Positions 35,418-46,680 of a stretch of 64,000 nucleotides of DNA are shown here, piece after piece. The position numbers and the translations under genes are program-made. The DNA comes from Setophaga petechia (Eukaryota; Chordata; Aves; Passeriformes; Parulidae), in the NCBI GenBank assembly GCA_024362935.1, contig JANCRA010000033.1:4607001-4671000 (forward strand), given 5' to 3'. Position 1 is the stretch's first letter. Each line of letters opens with the position of its first letter. The notes beneath the pieces were generated by a model, which was not told where the DNA came from, did not search any database, and saw only the letters and a program-made list of their open reading frames with translations.

Positions 35418-36792
35418 TCACTCTGCTGCTCTCTGCTCTCCACCAGGCTCTGCTCCATTCTCAGATCCTGCACCTTTTTCTGGTGGGACCTTAGCACTGT
35501 TTTCTTCAGGACAAGTGGGTGTTATGCTCTGCTCATGACTCTCTGGAGCTTGCTTCTTGTCTGTGTCTTCTGCTTGCCCTTTTTCACCTGCCTTTTCCAC
35601 CTTTTCCTGCTGTCCTACCCCACCTAATTCACTTTTACCCCCCAGGAGTTTGCTGTTGCAGTGGTGCTGATCACCCCCTGCCGAGTTTTGATCTCCACTG
35701 GACTTCCAGCCATCCTTGATGGGAGCAGTGCAGCCAGTCCTGGGGGGCCTGGAGGCAGCTGGGGGTCTCACAGCCCCACCATCTGCATCACCACCACCCC
35801 CCTTCTCACTTGGCACTTCCACAGCTGCATTTTCCTCACTGACACTTCCTTTTCCAGCCTCGCTGTTAGCAGCAGATGGATTGGCCTTGGCAGCAGAGGC
35901 TGAGGGTCCCATGCCCAGGTTTATGGCCAAGCTCACTTGTTTGCCTCTGGATGTTTTTTTATCAACCTTCCTGCGTTTCACAGCCGCGTCCGCGGCCTCC
36001 GGCGCCGCCGGCTCTTTGGTGCTTGAATCATCTTCCTTGAGAGCTTCCTGATCCTCTTCTGCCTGGGAAACTGGGTCTGAGCAGGGGATCTCTGCATCAA
36101 TTGCACACTCTCCCAGATTATGGGAAATGTTTTCAATATCAGCAGAGTTTTTCAATGATCCATCGCCTTTAGCACCTGCCAAACCTGCATTCAATTTTCT
36201 CTTCTTGGTCTCCTTTGTGCAATCATTCTCTGCAGTACCCTGCCCTTCTTCAGCTTCATTTTTTAATTCCTCTTCCTCCAGCTGGCCAAACGAAGCTTCT
36301 TTCTCCTCTTCATCATCTCCTGCTTCCAAAACACATTTGCTTATCTTCTCCTTTACATGTTCATCACTCGTTGCAGGCTGCAACTCCGCAGCATCTCCCG
36401 CTTTCTGTTCTACCTCTGAGCACTGGTTCTGATCCTCCTCCACAGGATCACATTTTTGGCACTGGGTGTCCTGTTTATCCTCAGGCCTTTGGTGCAGCTG
36501 TGCCTTGGTAGAGCGGGGTCTGTACTTTTGGAGTTTGTCACGAGGCCCCCACACGAAGCCGCTCTGAGGTTTGAAGTGTTGCCAAGCATAGTGGATGAGT
36601 TCCCTCCTCTTTTCTTTGCTTCTGACAGTGAACAGGAAGTAATCCAAGGCACTTCTCTTGACATTTGGTAATGTCTCCTCAACAAGAGTTTCTGTGAGGA
36701 AAAACTTCACCAAGTGCACTTGATAGTCTTCATATCCCATCTCCCCCAGGCACTTCAGGATGCGAGTAATCCTCAAATTGTTGTGGCTGAAC
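35418..36792 (-). CDS. OGFR: OGFR exon 7 (last coding exon)
   Basis: A 1375-bp terminal exon. It begins with FSHNNLRITRILKCLGEMG after acceptor cctccag and ends with EQRAAE and TGA at 35420-35418. It finishes the OGFr domain (SALDYF, HYAWQHF, FVWGPRDKL) and encodes the whole acidic tail, about 360 residues rich in Glu, Lys, Ala and Gly. The open frame starts upstream of the first internal Met, so the exon is read only after splicing. Confidence 0.95.
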
Positions 36793-39700
36793 CTGGAGGA
36801 AACAAATAAGCAAAACCATCAAGGGAAAGTCTTACAAGTCACCGTGAACCTCTGGGACATCTGAAAAATGTTTTATCATTTACTGACTGTGAGCCATTAA
36901 AGACTGTTTGACAATGCACACGGGAGCACAGATGGGCTTACTTTTAAGGCACCAACTGCTGCTGTTTGCCTTCAGCAGCTCCTTCCTAACCCTCCCCGGG
37001 CTGACAGGATTCATCACCAGATGCTTGGAAAAGTTTTGGCTTCCTGAATCAGCCACCAGTAGTTAAGAACCACCATGTTTGGGCAATACACAAGTCCTGC
37101 CCCTGACAGAGAGCCTGCAGTGTTGAGAATACAGGCATGAAAGGATGCTGCCAAAACCTCAGGACTTAAGCTAGACACAGCTGGTTTTCCCTTTTTTATT
37201 CTAATACTCGACAGACTTCAAGTTATTTTCTCTTTTGTGATTACGCTCACTCCTTTCAAGAGGTTAATATCACCAGGAAGGGTTGTTACTTTCTCCACAA
37301 ACCTGCAATAATATAAAACCATCCCATTTGCAGAGGACTTTTCACACAAGGACTAACAGCATTTTACACACATTAAGGGTGCCTCATAAACAACCAAGGA
37401 ACTATATGGAAAGACTTCTATTTTGTAGCTTAACAGAATAATAAGTTAAAAATACTTTCACTAGATAACATTTATCAACAAAAGTCTTCATTCCTCAATG
37501 GCTGGGGAATTCCTAGGCTTAGATTTTTTTTCCCCCTTCAAAGAAGTGCCTGGCTGCAGTAAATGCTCAACAGCATCAACACAATCACCTGTTCAAGTTC
37601 TCAAATCGTTCACGCCAATTCTCTGCTCTCTCAAGTTCTCCAGTTTCTTCATTGACCAGGTTGATTCCATAAAATCCCAGCATGAGCTTGTAAGCACGTA
37701 AAAACCTGTCCATGACTTCCTGGGACCTCCTAAAGGCCTGAAAACAGGACACAGCAATTAGAAAAAAAATGCAACTCCTTAATTACCTGCACCAGATTAA
37801 GTGGCACCTGAATTCTAAACAAGGGATGATTGTATCAGTAGCATTTCACTGCTGACACAAGACAGGCAAATGCTTCACTGTGAGCTCTGTGCACACTAAA
37901 AACCCAAGGAAACAACAGAAAAAACCACTAGACTTCAAATATAAGGTATTTAGGGGAAATCCTAACACCCTTCAGATCTCAAAGGAAAAAGAGACAAAAG
38001 CTTAAAACAAATACCTGGATTTCTTGACAGGTGAGTGGCCTGGCATGCCAGTTCATCCCATGTTCACGTAAAGGGAACAGCCTGAAGAGAAAGGAATCTT
38101 CAGGTCAGATGAGCAAAGATGATATCCAACCCAGGGTACCCAACTTGTTAAAACCAAAACAGATTCCAAAAGTTGTGGTATCACAGGTAGCTCTTGGAGA
38201 ACTCCCATCCTTAGGGACACAGAAGTCATTTTCTAGTAAACTCCTCCCATAAAAGTCCTGTCTACACTAATAACAAAAACCTTTGCTTATGTGGATCTCT
38301 CTCTTTGCCTTAACTTTGTGCCACAAGACCACAAACAATTGAGATCTATTGCCACAGCTGCACTAGAAACCTGTGCTTTCAGGACTTCTAGTGCTTTGCT
38401 TCCTCAGGAGTGCATCTCAACTTACTGAAGTAATTCTGGGCCACGTGTGAAGCTGAAATCAGTAACACAGATCCACCTGACACTTAAAAGAGGCACAACT
38501 AGAGAGACACAGTGTTCATGCAAACAATTTACCACTGTATGTAGGAATGGTTTTCTTCCAGTGTATCATACTTGTCCCCCCAAGATGACAGCAGAGTTTC
38601 AATAGTCACACCTGCAAGGAAAAGGAAAAGCTCAGGCAAGAAGTGGCACCAAATTAAAGTCAGCCAGTCAGTCACTCCACACAGCTCACTATCCTAACCC
38701 AGATATTTACACACAAGCATTAGCTCCTCCAACAAGACAACCAGCCAGAAAAATACCTTTGTTTCCTACCACCAGAATACTAAGGAAAATACAGCAGGAA
38801 TGTTTAAAAATTTAAGTTCTTGATGGGTTTTTATTGGTTTGGGTGGTGGTTTTGGTTGGTTGCTTGGTTTGGTTTGTTATTGTCTCACATGGATGAAACT
38901 ATTCTTTCATCACCCAGCTGCACCTGATAGCATAAAGCAGCCACCACACAAGGCACTCACCGTGGGGCACAAAAACAATCTCATTTTTGTAAAAGCTTAA
39001 GTTCCACATCTGTTCATCCTCCTCATTTTCTGGTTCTTTCAAATCCTGGAAATGAGAACAAGAAATGAACAAACAACAACCCTTTAAAAGGCAACACTTC
39101 TCCTTGCTTTCCCTCACATTCCCTACACATTTCAAGCTAAATCCTCAAAATGTGCTTTGGAAAGTAGCAGCTTGTTTCTGATGCACCCACATGCACATCA
39201 TCCCTTCCCCCTCACAAATGAATCCTGGGAAGGTGCTGAGCCTGGAAAGCAAAGGCAAGAAGGTGCTCCCAAATCCAGGGAGTGTTCCTGCAGCAGCAGT
39301 GCTGAGGAGCAGCCCCAGGACACGTACTGGGTAATGGTTTCTGTATCTCTGCAGGTCTCTCGCCGCGGTCCAGTTGCGCCTCCCGCTGCACTGCAGAGAA
39401 GAGACAGAGCAGAGATTCAGAACAAAATCACCTTCTGCAAAATAAAATAACATTACATAACGTTCTGACTGACTTCAGCACCTCACACAGGTTTCCCTGC
39501 ATGTCTTCTGCATTCCCAGCACCCCTAAAACCAACCAGACTGGTGCTGTAGTCATGTCTCTGCATTCCTGAAGACAAATTTAAACTAAGAGAAGACAACA
39601 CCATCTCCTGTCACCAAAATACTTTTTTCCTTCTCATCTTATTAATCAAGGTTTTCATGTTTTATGTATATCTTTTATCCCACTTGGGTTTGCCAATGGA

Positions 39701-42700
39701 AAAGAACAGAACAAGCTGGAGATCCAAATATGAAAATGGGATTGTTTTTCCTTAACTCAAAGGTTTCAAAACAAGACATGTCTCTGAGCTGCTATAAACC
39801 CTAGTGAAGACAGAGGCTAGACCTTAAAATTGTAGAATTTAGGACACAGAAATATTCCTTGAATCCAAGATTCTCATTCCCTGCAGACCTTGCTGAAATA
39901 AAAGTTTTCTTCATCTTTGCTTTATGCTCAAGATCAGCCTTGCTGATTTAGACAGTGGACAGCACCAGAGCCACATGGTCACATTAGATATTTATTTTAC
40001 TGGACTTCTCTTCCAATCATAACCTTCATTATTACCCATCTTTCCATGTAAGCAAATTTTATGTCAAGCCTACCTGAGAACCCCTCCAAGACAGCAGTGA
40101 GAAATTTGAGCTTTGATCCTGCAAATAGAAAACATTTAGTTGGAACATTTTGAAACCAAACTTCAATAAGAAAATAAAAAGATAGATACAAAATAAGAAT
40201 ACCCACAGCAGTGACTCACAGGATCCTTATTAGTTGCCAAGTGACAGATTTACCTAGTTACAGCTGAATTCACTGTATTTTATGCATAATTCAAATTGCT
40301 ACAGAGAAAAACCTGTGGTGCCACATGAATAGGCACCAGGTTCTCATCACAGATGTGCTAGATTCATTCCAAGTGTCACATTTAGACAGAACTCACAAAG
40401 AACAGCTTTATTTCCCCCTCTGAACTACTTCATGGAAATAGAAGTTCCAAGTATGCCGTAGTTTAAAGTGCATTTTAACTGAAATATATACAAATTTATT
40501 TATTTATTTATACATTTGATTACCTCAGTGATAAGGGATTTTGTTACATTTCACAAGCAACACAGACAGGTGAAATCTTGCTGAGTGCTGAACCATCTTA
40601 TCCCAAACCATGATAGGATTTTATTACAGTGTTCTGTGAATTGAGAACCACCAAAAGGAACAAGACTGCTCATGAATAGAAGGCACCCAAGCACAGCACA
40701 GCCAGGGGGTTCAATGCCAGCTCACAGAAAAAACAGGGAAGTTGGGAAATGGGTGTAAGATGTGCAGAATCTTGCAAAACAAGCATTAAATGAAATTTAG
40801 AAGAAAGAAGCAGCAAAAACTTCCCCAAGTTACTTCATAACCTCATTTGATATTTCTTAACATCACATGCACAAGAGAAAAATAAAATCACTTTCCAACA
40901 CTGATCACTAGTTCATTATTAGGGCAAGAATTGCTCTACATTTGTAACACCTTGCTGTAATGAAGTCACCCATTCATTTGCCCTGATGACAGTCATGTGG
41001 CATTAATGACAATTTTGTTCCCAATTACCAAATAATCCCAGAAATTCTTTACATTTAAGGTTCTAAAGTAACATCCTTGAACACAGCCAGGTGGGGCAGG
41101 AGAACAGCAGACTGGTCCCACTTAGAAAGAGAACTGGTTTGCTGAAGAGTCATTGCTGGTGCAGAGACAGATGCAATGCCATGGTGTAAGAGGCTGCAGA
41201 AGGCTTGTCCAGAAGGAAGCCAGATCCAGGGAAAAGGCAGCCTGGAGCACAGCAATCCAGAGAACAAGATGGGGAAGCAAAGAGAGCAAAACTCAGCTTT
41301 GCTCCTCCAAGCAGGCGTTATTCCTGGGTCTCTACATGTTCCAGACACCTTTTGTGAAAAATCCTTTCTTAGGATTTTTCCCGCTGGAGCTGAGAAGTTT
41401 CAGCAACAAATGTAAACAATTATTATCTGCTGCTGTGGAATGCAACAGGTCCACCTGTGATTGGCCCCTCTTGCATGTTTATAATTAATGGCCAATCAAG
41501 ACGGACCTTTCTCCAACAGAGTTGGAGAAAGCTGCCTTTGTTATCATTCTTTGTACTCTAAGAATAGAATAGAAAGAATGATAACAAAGGCAGCTTTCTT
41601 CCCTTTCCATTTCTTTTTAGTATAGTTATAATGTTATATATATATATATAATAAGATAATAAATGAAACCTTCTGATCATAGAGTCAACATTTCTGTCTC
41701 TCTATTATCCTGAAAACCCCTGTGACCACTGTCACATCTACAGACTTCAACTCAAAGCCTTTCTTTCCAGATTGGCAAGGCTGAAACCTCTCTGTAGAAA
41801 TCCAACACCTTTTTGTCTCACAGCAAAACCGAGTGGGTTTCACACTCCAAACCTGCATCACACCAGGCAGAACATGCATTGCTGTGGGAAAGACAAAGGG
41901 AAGCAGAGAACTTAACCAGGAGAGGGTGACAGAAAGAGGATCTGGCTCAGAAACCAGCTGGAAAGCTCCTGGAACCAAAGGGGATGCAGATTGTGAACAA
42001 GGCACAGGAACATGAAAGATAAGAGTCCTCCAGAAGAGTGATTGAAACCTTTAGTTGATACAGATTTAGGAGAAGGCAGGCCCATGGGTTTGTTATTAAA
42101 ACAGCTGATCATGAACTCCAGGTGTTTCAGTAGTCTCAGAGGGAACTTCTTAAAATGAACACAACCCCCAAAGTTTTCAAAGCTCACCCATAGAAGCTGA
42201 AGGCACTGAAATGCAAAAGAGCTGGAAAGACACACCTGCAGGAACTTCAAGCTGTGAACACTCACAGAGACACAAGTGAAATGCAAAGACAGAAGCAGAA
42301 CTTTAAGTTTGTTTTGAAATCACATAGTGAAAATAAAAATAAAAAACTCTAACCTCAATACCAAAGAAAGACTTTATCTGCTTCAGGCATAAAGAAAACC
42401 ATCCAAGCTGAGGGGAGAAGAAATTAGTGTAAAATTAGTGTAAAATAAGCAGAAGGAACAAGTTTGGGAAATTGATCCATGCCTTTGACAGGCTGCAAAG
42501 GCATAAATGGCTAGCAGAAGATTTACTGCTTCTTTGTGCATTCATTCTCAGTGCCCTTACAATTTTTTGGACACTGCCAGAGAGAGGTGTCTACACATTC
42601 ATCACTGAAGGAAGAGCTCCTATTTAAAAATGCAGAATCATATTTCAGGGCTGTCTCAGAGACAACATCCTCCTTTGTAAGGCAAAGTTGGAAAAGTCCA

Positions 42701-44429
42701 CTCACTGGAGTGAAAAAATGGTCCTTGCTTTTACAGTTGTCACCATCCAGAGCTGCTCTAAGGAAAACAAAGAACCTGAAGAACAAACACATTCAAATAG
42801 AACAATGGGAATGTTCTGGAGTTATTAAAGCTTGTGAAGTCCAGCCATGTACAAAGGAAAAGTTGATACGGTGCACTCGAACAATGCAAAAAACTTCAAA
42901 GGAAATCTCCATGTCTTCCCTTCAGAATTACAGCTATTCCACCCAAAATACCTTTGGCCCTTCCCAGATCTATGTGCACAGATAATTTACTGTTCCTTCA
43001 AAAGTGGTTATTTCTATTTTAATGCTTATCAAGGAAAAAAAAAGGAAGTTTAATATCAAGTTCTTTTAAAAATATATTCATTAGAAAGCCTTATCTGCCT
43101 ATTTATATTCTAAAGGACGAGCTGCAGAAATGAAACTCAAAGTGAAGCCGTGGTTTCTCTTTTCCAGAAAGGGGAGGAGTTAAAGGACTGTAGCGTGTTT
43201 TTCCTGGCATAGAAAGCACTGAAAAGGAAAAGTTCCATTTACCAAAGCAATGCTGGAGAAGAAATTACTGACCCCCAATGTCAAACTGAAATTCACTGAA
43301 ACTAACAGAAACCTCAGATAAGACTAACAAATTAATTTTATTTCAATAAACATTATTTTAAAGCATTATTTTAAAGACACAAGTGCTTGTGTTTTGTAGC
43401 TCGCTCAAAACTGCACACGTACCTCTAGTTTTTAAAGCACACCGTTTTTTGGTTTTCAGAGTTGCTCTACACCCGTTCCCTAAGAAATAAAACACGCCTA
43501 CGAGAAATAAAGAGTTACAGCTCATTTTTAAAATTGAGCAGATGTTATGTAATGGATTTTTATTGATGGCATGACAGAGCCACCACACAAAGCTGAGGAT
43601 ACCAACCAAAAACTTAAAAGAACATCAATGCCATAACCTCAAACCCAGCAGCCATCAGCAGTGGCGAACAGGCAGGTGCCACACACCACCTGTACTCAGG
43701 GGATAAAGCACCCACATCATAGGGAACGCTGCGGAAAAACAAATTAAAATTACATCGCCCAGCTCATGGCAATGTAACCGATCTTGAGGAGACATGAAGT
43801 GACAGCATCCCCGTAAACCCTGCTCCTCCAGGGGAATTTGCTTCCCCTAGATGAGGACAAATTCCGTGCCGCGGATCCCCCGAGGGCCGCGGAGCCTCGC
43901 GTGGCACCGAGCAGCGGCTGTGCCCGGGGAACGGGCAAGGGCCGGGAAGGGGCTGGCAGGGCTCCCCTCAGGCCGTGCCGCCCCGCAGGCTCCGCTCTGT
44001 CCCCTGTCCCCACACGCTCCTGGCCGTGCCCCGCAGGCTCCGCTCTGTCCCCTGTCCCCACACGCTCCTGGCCGTGCCCTGCAGGCTCCGCTCTGTCCCC
44101 GTGTACCTCACACGCACCTGGCCGTGCCCTGCAGGCTCAGCTCTGTCCCCTGTCCCCACACGCTCCTGGCCGTGCCCTGCAGGCTCAGCTCTGTCCCCGT
44201 GTCCCTCACGCACCTGGCCGTGCCACCTGCCGCACGCCCGGCCCTGCTCCGCAGGCTCCCCCGCATCCTCCGGCTCCTCCGCCGCCGCTCCCTCCGCCTC
44301 GCCTCCGCCGCCATCCTCCTCCTCGCCGTCCTCCTCCTCCTCCCCCTCCCAGGTGGAGTCGTATTTCCAGAGGTTCGCCTCGTCCTCCGCCTCGTCGTCC
44401 TCCGCCCTGAGCGCGAACCAGGCCGCCAT
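35418..44429 (-). CDS. OGFR: Opioid growth factor receptor (zeta opioid receptor)
   Basis: OGFR binds met-enkephalin (opioid growth factor) at the nuclear envelope and restrains cell proliferation; it is unrelated to the 7-TM opioid receptors. Seven exons were joined: 44214-44429, 39328-39390, 38961-39045, 38533-38611, 38015-38081, 37589-37737 and 35418-36792. They sum to 2034 bp, 677 codons plus TGA. Residues 1-72 are acidic and low-complexity. Residues of about 78-312 form the conserved OGFr domain, with RRNW, RYRNHYP, NHSYIQWLFPLRE, NWHARPL, RAYKLMLGFYGI, SHNNLRITRILK and FVWGP blocks. The C-terminal half is disordered and acidic, with two basic NLS-like clusters, KKRKLN (about 416) and KRRKVDKK (about 492). 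The imperfect 20-residue repeats at the mammalian C-terminus are absent. The gene lies between COL9A3 and MRGBP, as in human. Confidence 0.95.
37589..37737 (-). CDS. OGFR: OGFR exon 6
   Basis: The 149 bp encode AFRRSQEVMDRFLRAYKLM, then LGFYGINLVNEETGELE, then RAENWRERFENLN, with an Arg codon split to exon 7. RAYKLMLGFYGI is conserved. The acceptor is ttttcag and the donor gtgatt. Confidence 0.93.
38015..38081 (-). CDS. OGFR: OGFR exon 5
   Basis: The 67 bp encode LFPLREHGMNWHARPL then TCQEIQ. The LFPLRE and NWHA-PL blocks are conserved. The acceptor is cttcag and the donor gtattt. Confidence 0.93.
38533..38611 (-). CDS. OGFR: OGFR exon 4
   Basis: The 79 bp encode VTIETLLSSWGDKYDTLEE then NHSYIQ, split into Trp at the 3' end. 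NHSYIQW is diagnostic of OGFR. The acceptor is cttgcag and the donor gtaaat. Confidence 0.93.
38961..39045 (-). CDS. OGFR: OGFR exon 3
   Basis: The 85 bp encode DLKEPENEEDEQMWNLSFY then KNEIVFVPH, plus the first base of a Gly codon. NLSFY-KNEI is a strongly conserved OGFR block. The acceptor is ttccag and the donor gtgagt. Confidence 0.93.
39328..39390 (-). CDS. OGFR: OGFR exon 2
   Basis: The 63 bp encode CSGRRNWTAARDLQRYRNHYP in two parts: CSGRRNWTAARD and LQRYRNHYP. It is the first conserved block of the OGFr domain. The acceptor region ctctgcagtgcag offers two AGs 5 bp apart. The first keeps phase 0 with the preferred exon 1 donor. Confidence 0.88.
41337..41736 (+). mobile_element. Solo LTR (family A, copy 3) in OGFR intron 1
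   Basis: A 400-bp element beginning TGTTCCAGAC and ending CACTGTCACA, with a perfect 6-bp duplication TCTACA on both sides (41331-41336 and 41737-41742). It is the same family and orientation as the copy at 17921. Its centre is rearranged: a 27-bp perfect inverted repeat (41526-41552 and 41573-41599) replaces the region that is single in the other copies. It is antisense to OGFR. Confidence 0.9.
41526..41599. repeat. Perfect 27-bp inverted repeat with 20-bp loop
   Basis: Left arm 41526-41552 and right arm 41573-41599 are exact reverse complements, separated by 20 bp. A second smaller palindrome, 10-bp arms with 3-bp loop (41508-41530), overlaps the left arm. Both lie inside the LTR. Confidence 0.95.
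43975..44225. repeat. 48-bp minisatellite at the OGFR exon 1/intron 1 border
   Basis: About five units with 48-50 bp spacing; GCAGGCTC occurs at 43985, 44033, 44081, 44131 and 44179. The array reaches the exon 1 donor and includes a second copy of the donor sequence (boundary 44117/44118) besides the real one (44213/44214). Confidence 0.92.
44214..44429 (-). CDS. OGFR: OGFR exon 1
   Basis: ATG at 44429 opens MAAWFALRAEDDEAEDEANL, followed by Glu/Gly-rich acidic sequence, 72 codons in phase 0. The donor GGCCAG|gtgcgt is preferred. A second possible donor (GGCAG|gtggca) lies 13 bp upstream and would be in phase only with the alternative exon 2 acceptor. The codons are extremely CpG-rich, inside a CpG island. 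Confidence 0.8.
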
Positions 44430-44682
44430 GGGAAGGCGAAGAGAAAGGGAAAGCGAAAGGGACCGGGATGTAGCGGCGGGACCGCCCGCCCGCCCGCCCG
44501 CGCGCACAAAGCCCGGGCACGTGTGGGGGGGGAACGGGGGGACGGAAGCGCGGGGACGCCCCGCCCCCTTCCTGCGCCGCCGCGCCCCATTGGCCGCCGC
44601 CCGCCCGGGCTCTGCGCCCGCCCGCACCACGCCCGGGGGAGCGGCACCGCCCGCGGGCCCCGGGCGGAGCGGGACGCGGGAC

Positions 44683-44975
44683 GGGGATCAGAGAACGGCA
44701 TTCCCGGCCTTGTACAGGAACAGGGATCAAAGAACGGCATCCCCGGCCTTGTACAGGAACAGGGATCAGAGAGCGGCATTGCCAGCCTTGTACAGGAACA
44801 GGGATCAGAGAGCGGCATTGCCAGCCTCGTACAGGTACAGGGATCAGAGAGCGGCATTGCCAGCCTCGTACAGGTACAGGGATCAGAGAGCGGCATTGCC
44901 AGCCTCGTACAGGTACAGGGATCAGAGAGCGGCATTGCCAGCCTCGGACAGAACAGGGATCAGAGAACAGCAGGG
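44683..44975. repeat. 39-bp minisatellite, 7 units, upstream of OGFR
   Basis: GGATCA recurs at 44685, 44724, 44763, 44802, 44841, 44880 and 44919 (39-bp spacing) and at 44957. Units are nearly identical to the right and more diverged to the left. The array lies at the outer edge of the OGFR CpG island. Because 39 is divisible by 3, it gives open frames on both strands that are not genes. Confidence 0.95.
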
Positions 44976-45373
44976 CAATAAGCAAAGTGTTGACATTTGT
45001 TGATACTCAACTTCACATCCAAACAATTCCTAAAAAGTCGGCATTGCTGCATTGACTGAAATCCCCAAGTGGACTTTCCATGCCACGAGCTTGGTGCTGA
45101 GTGGTTGCCATTGTCGACATGTTTCTACTTCAAGGTGTATAAACATTTCATTGGTAGAGCCAGACTTTTTCATTAGAATCCCATGGATGAGAAGTATTTG
45201 CCCACAGGGACATGAGACTTGAGTTCCAAAATCTGCACTTTATGCCCAAAATCTACGTAAATTGTGACACAGTAATCAATGCTTTAATGCTAAATTACTT
45301 CTAAAATAAGTTGGGCCAGATTTTAATCAAATCACACAACAACTCCCGTTTAGTAAAATAACACCAAGTCAAA

Positions 45374-45379
45374 TTTATT
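45374..45379 (-). other. MRGBP: Possible MRGBP polyadenylation signal
   Basis: AATAAA on the minus strand lies about 1.1 kb past the MRGBP stop codon. The intervening AT-rich sequence (45380-46489) has no other gene and is most simply the MRGBP 3' UTR. Other AATAAA-like sites exist nearby. Confidence 0.4.
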
Positions 45380-46489
45380 CTTTGTATAAAACAAGAGAAG
45401 CAAATTAGGCAGACAAGAACTTGGCTATGTACCTAGAATACAACCAAAAAATGAGAAGACTCCTAGTGCCTCACCTTGAAGGCAATACTGGGAGATCAAG
45501 AAGTAATTCTTCTTTTTTATTAACTGATAGTTAATATTGTGAAACAAATTCAGTACCATTTCAACCTGCTTCATTCACCATTTAACAGGTGTGTATTGAC
45601 TGCGATCCATCTTTTGACAACACAAAAATAGTAACTTCATCAAATCTCAATGTTCTAGCATATAAAAGATATGCATTACAATGTCAGTAAGATTCTTCAA
45701 CTGTAGAACGAAACATTTTGGAAAACCAATTCCATTCACATCTACTAAAACTGCTTTAAAAAAATAAATAATTAAGTACAAACCCCACTGTCATACACTA
45801 CTGTATTACAAATGGATGAAGCAACACCTCCACATTCAGGCACAGCTCAGCTGATCCCTTATAAAACCATGTGTCATCACCAGATATTTTATTTAGGACA
45901 CTTATTAAGTATTTGGGCTAGAGGCATTATAATTTTCACTTTACTTATGGTTGAAAACTTTTACATCAAAAAGGGTGAAATGAGGTTCCTCCAGCAAAGA
46001 GAGTAACAGAACCTTTCAAATGCAGTGGTCATCTGCATTTAAAATTATTTTAGTTTTACTGAACCAACGAATTGAGGCATTTGATACAAAGGAAGGGAAA
46101 TGGCCAAACATTACCCACAGATAGTCTGTAAAAGTCACAGACAGCAATGGCAGAAAAAGCTATCCCACATTTACAGAAATCACCTCTGCTTTTGATGGCC
46201 CATGTGCCCCATGGGGCACTTTTTCCACGAGCTGTGCTGACACAGAGTGTGCTGCTGGTTTGAAATGCAGCCCTGGCACTGTCACACCCACCCTCCCCTC
46301 TGCCAGCTTTGTCCCCACATCCCAGGGAGGCAGCTCCTCGCCGCTGCCCAGAAACCCCCCAGGAGAGACAGAGCCAATGAGCAGATTCCTCAAATACTGG
46401 CTCAGGTATCTTCTACTTCCTCCCAAAGTTTGTGTGCTGCTCCTTGTTTTTCCTGCTCCCATCCCAGAGTTTGTCACTGCTCCTCAGCT

Positions 46490-46680
46490 CTACGTCCTGC
46501 GTCGTTTGGCGGCGCTGGGACTCGAGGGGTTGCTGTTGGCATTCAGAACCTTCTCGGTGACTCTGTTGCGCTTCCTCTTATCAGACCCTTCTTTGGATCC
46601 AGGATCTGATGAAGTTTTCTCTTTCTCTTTGCTGCTTGGCTTTTCTGTTGTTTTTCCTAAACTTCCAGAGGGTGCAAAAA
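46490..46680 (-). CDS. MRGBP: MRGBP exon 5 (last coding exon)
   Basis: The 191 bp begin inside a Val codon, continue [20 protein letters not shown] and end [15 protein letters not shown] with TAG at 46492-46490. It is Ser/Lys-rich with a basic terminus. The acceptor is gtttcag. Confidence 0.95.

Larger units (their letters stand above)
43850..44690 (-). promoter_or_regulatory. OGFR: CpG island covering the OGFR promoter and exon 1
   Basis: Dense CpG and GC-box-like sequence surrounds the OGFR ATG (44429), with CCCGCCCGCCCGCGCGC-type runs at about 44486-44512 and an inverted CCAAT motif (CCCATTGGCC) near 44586. No TATA box was seen, consistent with a housekeeping promoter. Limits are by eye. 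Confidence 0.75.

Noticed and set aside
35418..36776. Stand-alone 452-codon ORF on the minus strand
   Set aside because: It is OGFR exon 7, not a gene of its own. The apparent start is a TTG inside the conserved HNNLRITRILK block.
43851..44981. Plus-strand open frames of 342-376 codons opposite OGFR exon 1
   Set aside because: They run through two minisatellites with periods divisible by 3 and antisense GC-rich exon sequence. They have no family motif and are shadows.
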